From: JABDGC01 sp964466595
GTDB lineage: Bacteria; Pseudomonadota; Gammaproteobacteria; DSM-16500
Length of the DNA: 6,670 bases
Reading direction: 5' to 3'
NCBI GenBank assembly: GCA_964466595.1
Contig: CAYXNR010000078.1
Location: 1-6,670, forward strand
Made by a program: the position numbers and the translations under genes. Below, piece after piece: positions 5,291-6,670 of the stretch; position 1 is the stretch's first letter; each line of letters begins with the position of its first letter. The notes below the pieces were generated by a model that saw only the letters and a list, made by a program, of their open reading frames with translations, was not told the DNA's origin and did not search any database.

Positions 5291-6397
5291 TTAATCATGA
5301 CTCTTCAAAGAATAACTAAGCTTAGGCATAAAGATTTTTTCCCTTAGGTAGCGATTCAAAGGCTCTGAATAATACGACGCAATTAACTGACCCAACAATC
5401 CTGAACATAAAACAACAACCACGTACTCCGTCACAATTAACCAAGTTGGTTGATTAGAACGATATAAAATACTAGTCGCGCATAGCACAACAAAACCATG
5501 AGTTAGGTATATCTCATAACTATTCCTACCAAACCAAGGGATTATCTTAAACCATTTGAAATTTACCTGTTGAGTAGCAAGTATTATCATGGCAATGCCA
5601 ATCTCTAGTAAGGTCACATTTAACCCTATTGATGTAACCCCAATATCAAATGCTTGCCTTCTAAAGAAAAAGATAAAGCCAAATAAAAGGCAGCCAAGTA
5701 TAAATAAAAATCTTGACAACGTAATTGATCGCACTTTATCTGCAAGCATTGCAGATAAACAACCTATAGCAATACCGTCCATACATGATAAATAAGAATG
5801 GTCACTCCACATATCATTATCTGTGAATTTTATTCTTGCTAGTGGGCCTAACAATATGAAAATAAACATAGCAAATACAAGGTGTTTTTTATTGCGAAGT
5901 ACGAGGCACAGCAGAGGAAAAAAGAGATAAAAAACTTCTTCTACTGATAGCGACCATAGCAGGTCCCAATTGGCTGGTAGATAGCCTACTTTTGCCTCTA
6001 GCCAATTAATTTGAAATGTTAAAGCAGAAAATAAGGCTTGCTGAAGTGAAGCATTTTGAATAATAAACCCCTTTACATTTATTAAATGTAATAAACTCAA
6101 TACCGTTAATAGCGCAACTAGACAAGGAATAATCCGAGAAAATCGCATTAGATAAAACTGACCTAGGTTAATCAATTGCAGTTTGTTCCATTTCCTAATG
6201 CACGTTGATGTAATAAGAAATCCAGAAACAACAAAAAATACCATGACACCATAATAGCCACTGCTTAATAGCCATTTGACCCATGTAGCAGAAAGCAAAG
6301 ATTGATCAATTCCTAAGTGAATTTTACAGTGCAGCAAAATTACCGATAGTATTGAGAAGCCGCGGATAAAATCAATTACGTCGTTTCTATTTGTCAT
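5291..6397 (-). CDS. Acyltransferase 3 family membrane protein (OafA-like O-acyltransferase)
   Basis: This 368-residue inner-membrane protein has about ten hydrophobic segments and is predicted to transfer acetyl or another acyl group to a surface sugar such as LPS O-antigen, capsule or peptidoglycan. It shows the family signatures in order: D9-x-x-R12-G and H23 in the first segment (IDFIRGFSILSVILLH), the second segment GVMVFFVVSGFLITS (50-64), RFSRIIP (85-91), WSLSVEEVFYLFFP (148-161), GRNSYEIYLTH (290-300), and YSEPLNRYLR (343-352). Length is normal for a stand-alone acyltransferase-3 domain, and no C-terminal SGNH domain is fused. The start ATG (6395-6397) has GGAG ten bases upstream. It heads a likely two-gene unit with the 2H phosphoesterase-like gene downstream and is divergent from the gene at 6649. 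No glycan genes are visible nearby, so the substrate is unknown. Confidence 0.93.
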   Translation of the reverse strand: MTNRNDVIDFIRGFSILSVILLHCKIHLGIDQSLLSATWVKWLLSSGYYGVMVFFVVSGFLITSTCIRKWNKLQLINLGQFYLMRFSRIIPCLVALLTVLSLLHLINVKGFIIQNASLQQALFSALTFQINWLEAKVGYLPANWDLLWSLSVEEVFYLFFPLLCLVLRNKKHLVFAMFIFILLGPLARIKFTDNDMWSDHSYLSCMDGIAIGCLSAMLADKVRSITLSRFLFILGCLLFGFIFFFRRQAFDIGVTSIGLNVTLLEIGIAMIILATQQVNFKWFKIIPWFGRNSYEIYLTHGFVVLCATSILYRSNQPTWLIVTEYVVVVLCSGLLGQLIASYYSEPLNRYLREKIFMPKLSYSLKSHD

Positions 6398-6477
6398 GTT
6401 AATTTAGCTCCGCCCATCCATAGGTCGGGGTCTTGGCTTCAGTCTTTGGATAATAATTAAATATCAATTTTACATAT

Positions 6478-6509
6478 TTTGTTTACATTTGAAAGCAGAT
6501 GTAAACAAA
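6478..6509. promoter_or_regulatory. Perfect 11-bp inverted repeat in the divergent control region
   Basis: TTTGTTTACAT (6478-6488) and ATGTAAACAAA (6499-6509) are exact reverse complements with a 10-base spacer. Related half-sites flank it: TTTTACAT at 6468-6475 and GTGTACAAA near 6518-6526. It lies 81-112 bases upstream of the acyltransferase start and about 70 bases before the leader hairpin of the opposite gene, so a dimeric regulator here could act on both. The motif GTTTACA is close to half-sites of several regulators, and I do not assign one. Confidence 0.5.
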
Positions 6510-6582
6510 TTTTGAAGTGTACAAAAAGATAAGTAAAACTCTTTACTTGATTTTTATGAAAGAATCAGTTCAAATAAAATGC

Positions 6583-6617
6583 GCCCGGACAAGGTGTTAA
6601 GAGCACCTCATCCGGGC
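6583..6617 (+). promoter_or_regulatory. Strong two-tier stem-loop in the 5' leader of the rightmost gene
   Basis: GCCCGGA (6583-6589) pairs with TCCGGGC (6611-6617); a symmetrical CA/CA internal loop follows; then AGGTG (6592-6596) pairs with CACCT (6604-6608) around a 7-base loop TTAAGAG. No T-run follows, so it is not a terminator for transcription arriving from the left. It is followed by a CA-rich unstructured stretch and a GGAG ribosome site at 6637-6640. The arrangement suits a 5' mRNA-stabilising hairpin or a leader-binding regulatory structure of a well-expressed gene. Confidence 0.55.
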
Positions 6618-6648
6618 TAACCACAACAACATCAACGGAGATGTCATC

Positions 6649-6670
6649 ATGGCTAACGGTAGTTTAGTCA
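6649..6670 (+). CDS. Start of an unidentified gene running off the right edge
   Basis: ATG at 6649-6651 opens MANGSLV and runs off the end. GGAG (6637-6640) lies eight bases upstream, and a structured leader precedes it. An ATG at 6641 in another frame stops within nine codons and is too close to the GGAG. Seven residues cannot identify the product. Confidence 0.6.

Noticed and set aside
5113..5319. 68-codon + strand frame
   Set aside because: It is antisense to the 2H gene N-terminus and its upstream segment, with no family likeness.
5589..5795. 68-codon + strand frame
   Set aside because: It lies wholly antisense to the acyltransferase membrane segments.
1..6670. CRISPR array, tRNA, rRNA, complete insertion sequence or integrase
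   Set aside because: No spaced direct repeats, cloverleaf, rRNA sequence or transposase/integrase motif was seen on either strand.

Overview
The window is AT-rich bacterial DNA with compact genes, clear Shine-Dalgarno sites and Gram-negative-type protein families. The mix (small cupins, a Nudix hydrolase, an OafA-like acyltransferase, and two orphan proteins that each end in a single membrane segment and a basic tail) best fits a Legionella-like gammaproteobacterium with accessory content. This is inference from protein style and base composition; no marker gene settles it.

Layout. Positions 1-125 hold the tail of a + strand gene, followed by a weak hairpin. Positions 126-411 have no convincing gene, only a doubtful small ORF and a short hairpin plus inverted repeat that resembles the ends of REP/RAYT-type mobile elements. 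On the - strand, 412-912 is a decayed toxin-antitoxin operon: an intact winged-helix antitoxin-like regulator (412-798) preceded by a toxin gene reduced to its first ~26 and last ~14 codons in different frames. Two AT-rich palindromes that look like its operators lie upstream. At 1166-1669 (+) is a Nudix hydrolase with a perfect Nudix box. It converges on a 414-residue protein of unknown function (1718-2962, -), which follows a small cupin (3023-3364, -). That cupin is divergent from a second, unrelated cupin (3455-3844, +). Next is a 248-residue unknown protein (3861-4607, -).

The last third holds a probable - strand operon: an integral-membrane acyltransferase 3 protein (5291-6397) followed closely by a 2H phosphoesterase-like gene (4746-5189). 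The 2H reading frame extends upstream to an ATG only 5 bases after the acyltransferase stop, but it is broken there by one in-frame TAA. The right edge (6398-6670) is a divergent control region with an 11-bp perfect inverted repeat and a strong two-tier stem-loop in the leader of a + strand gene of which only seven codons are visible.

How the genes work together: apart from the toxin-antitoxin remnant and the acyltransferase/2H pair, the genes look like independent accessory units. No complete new multi-gene system is evident. The most notable points are the internally deleted toxin with a retained regulator and operators, the stop-interrupted 2H gene, and the two orphan single-membrane-anchor proteins.
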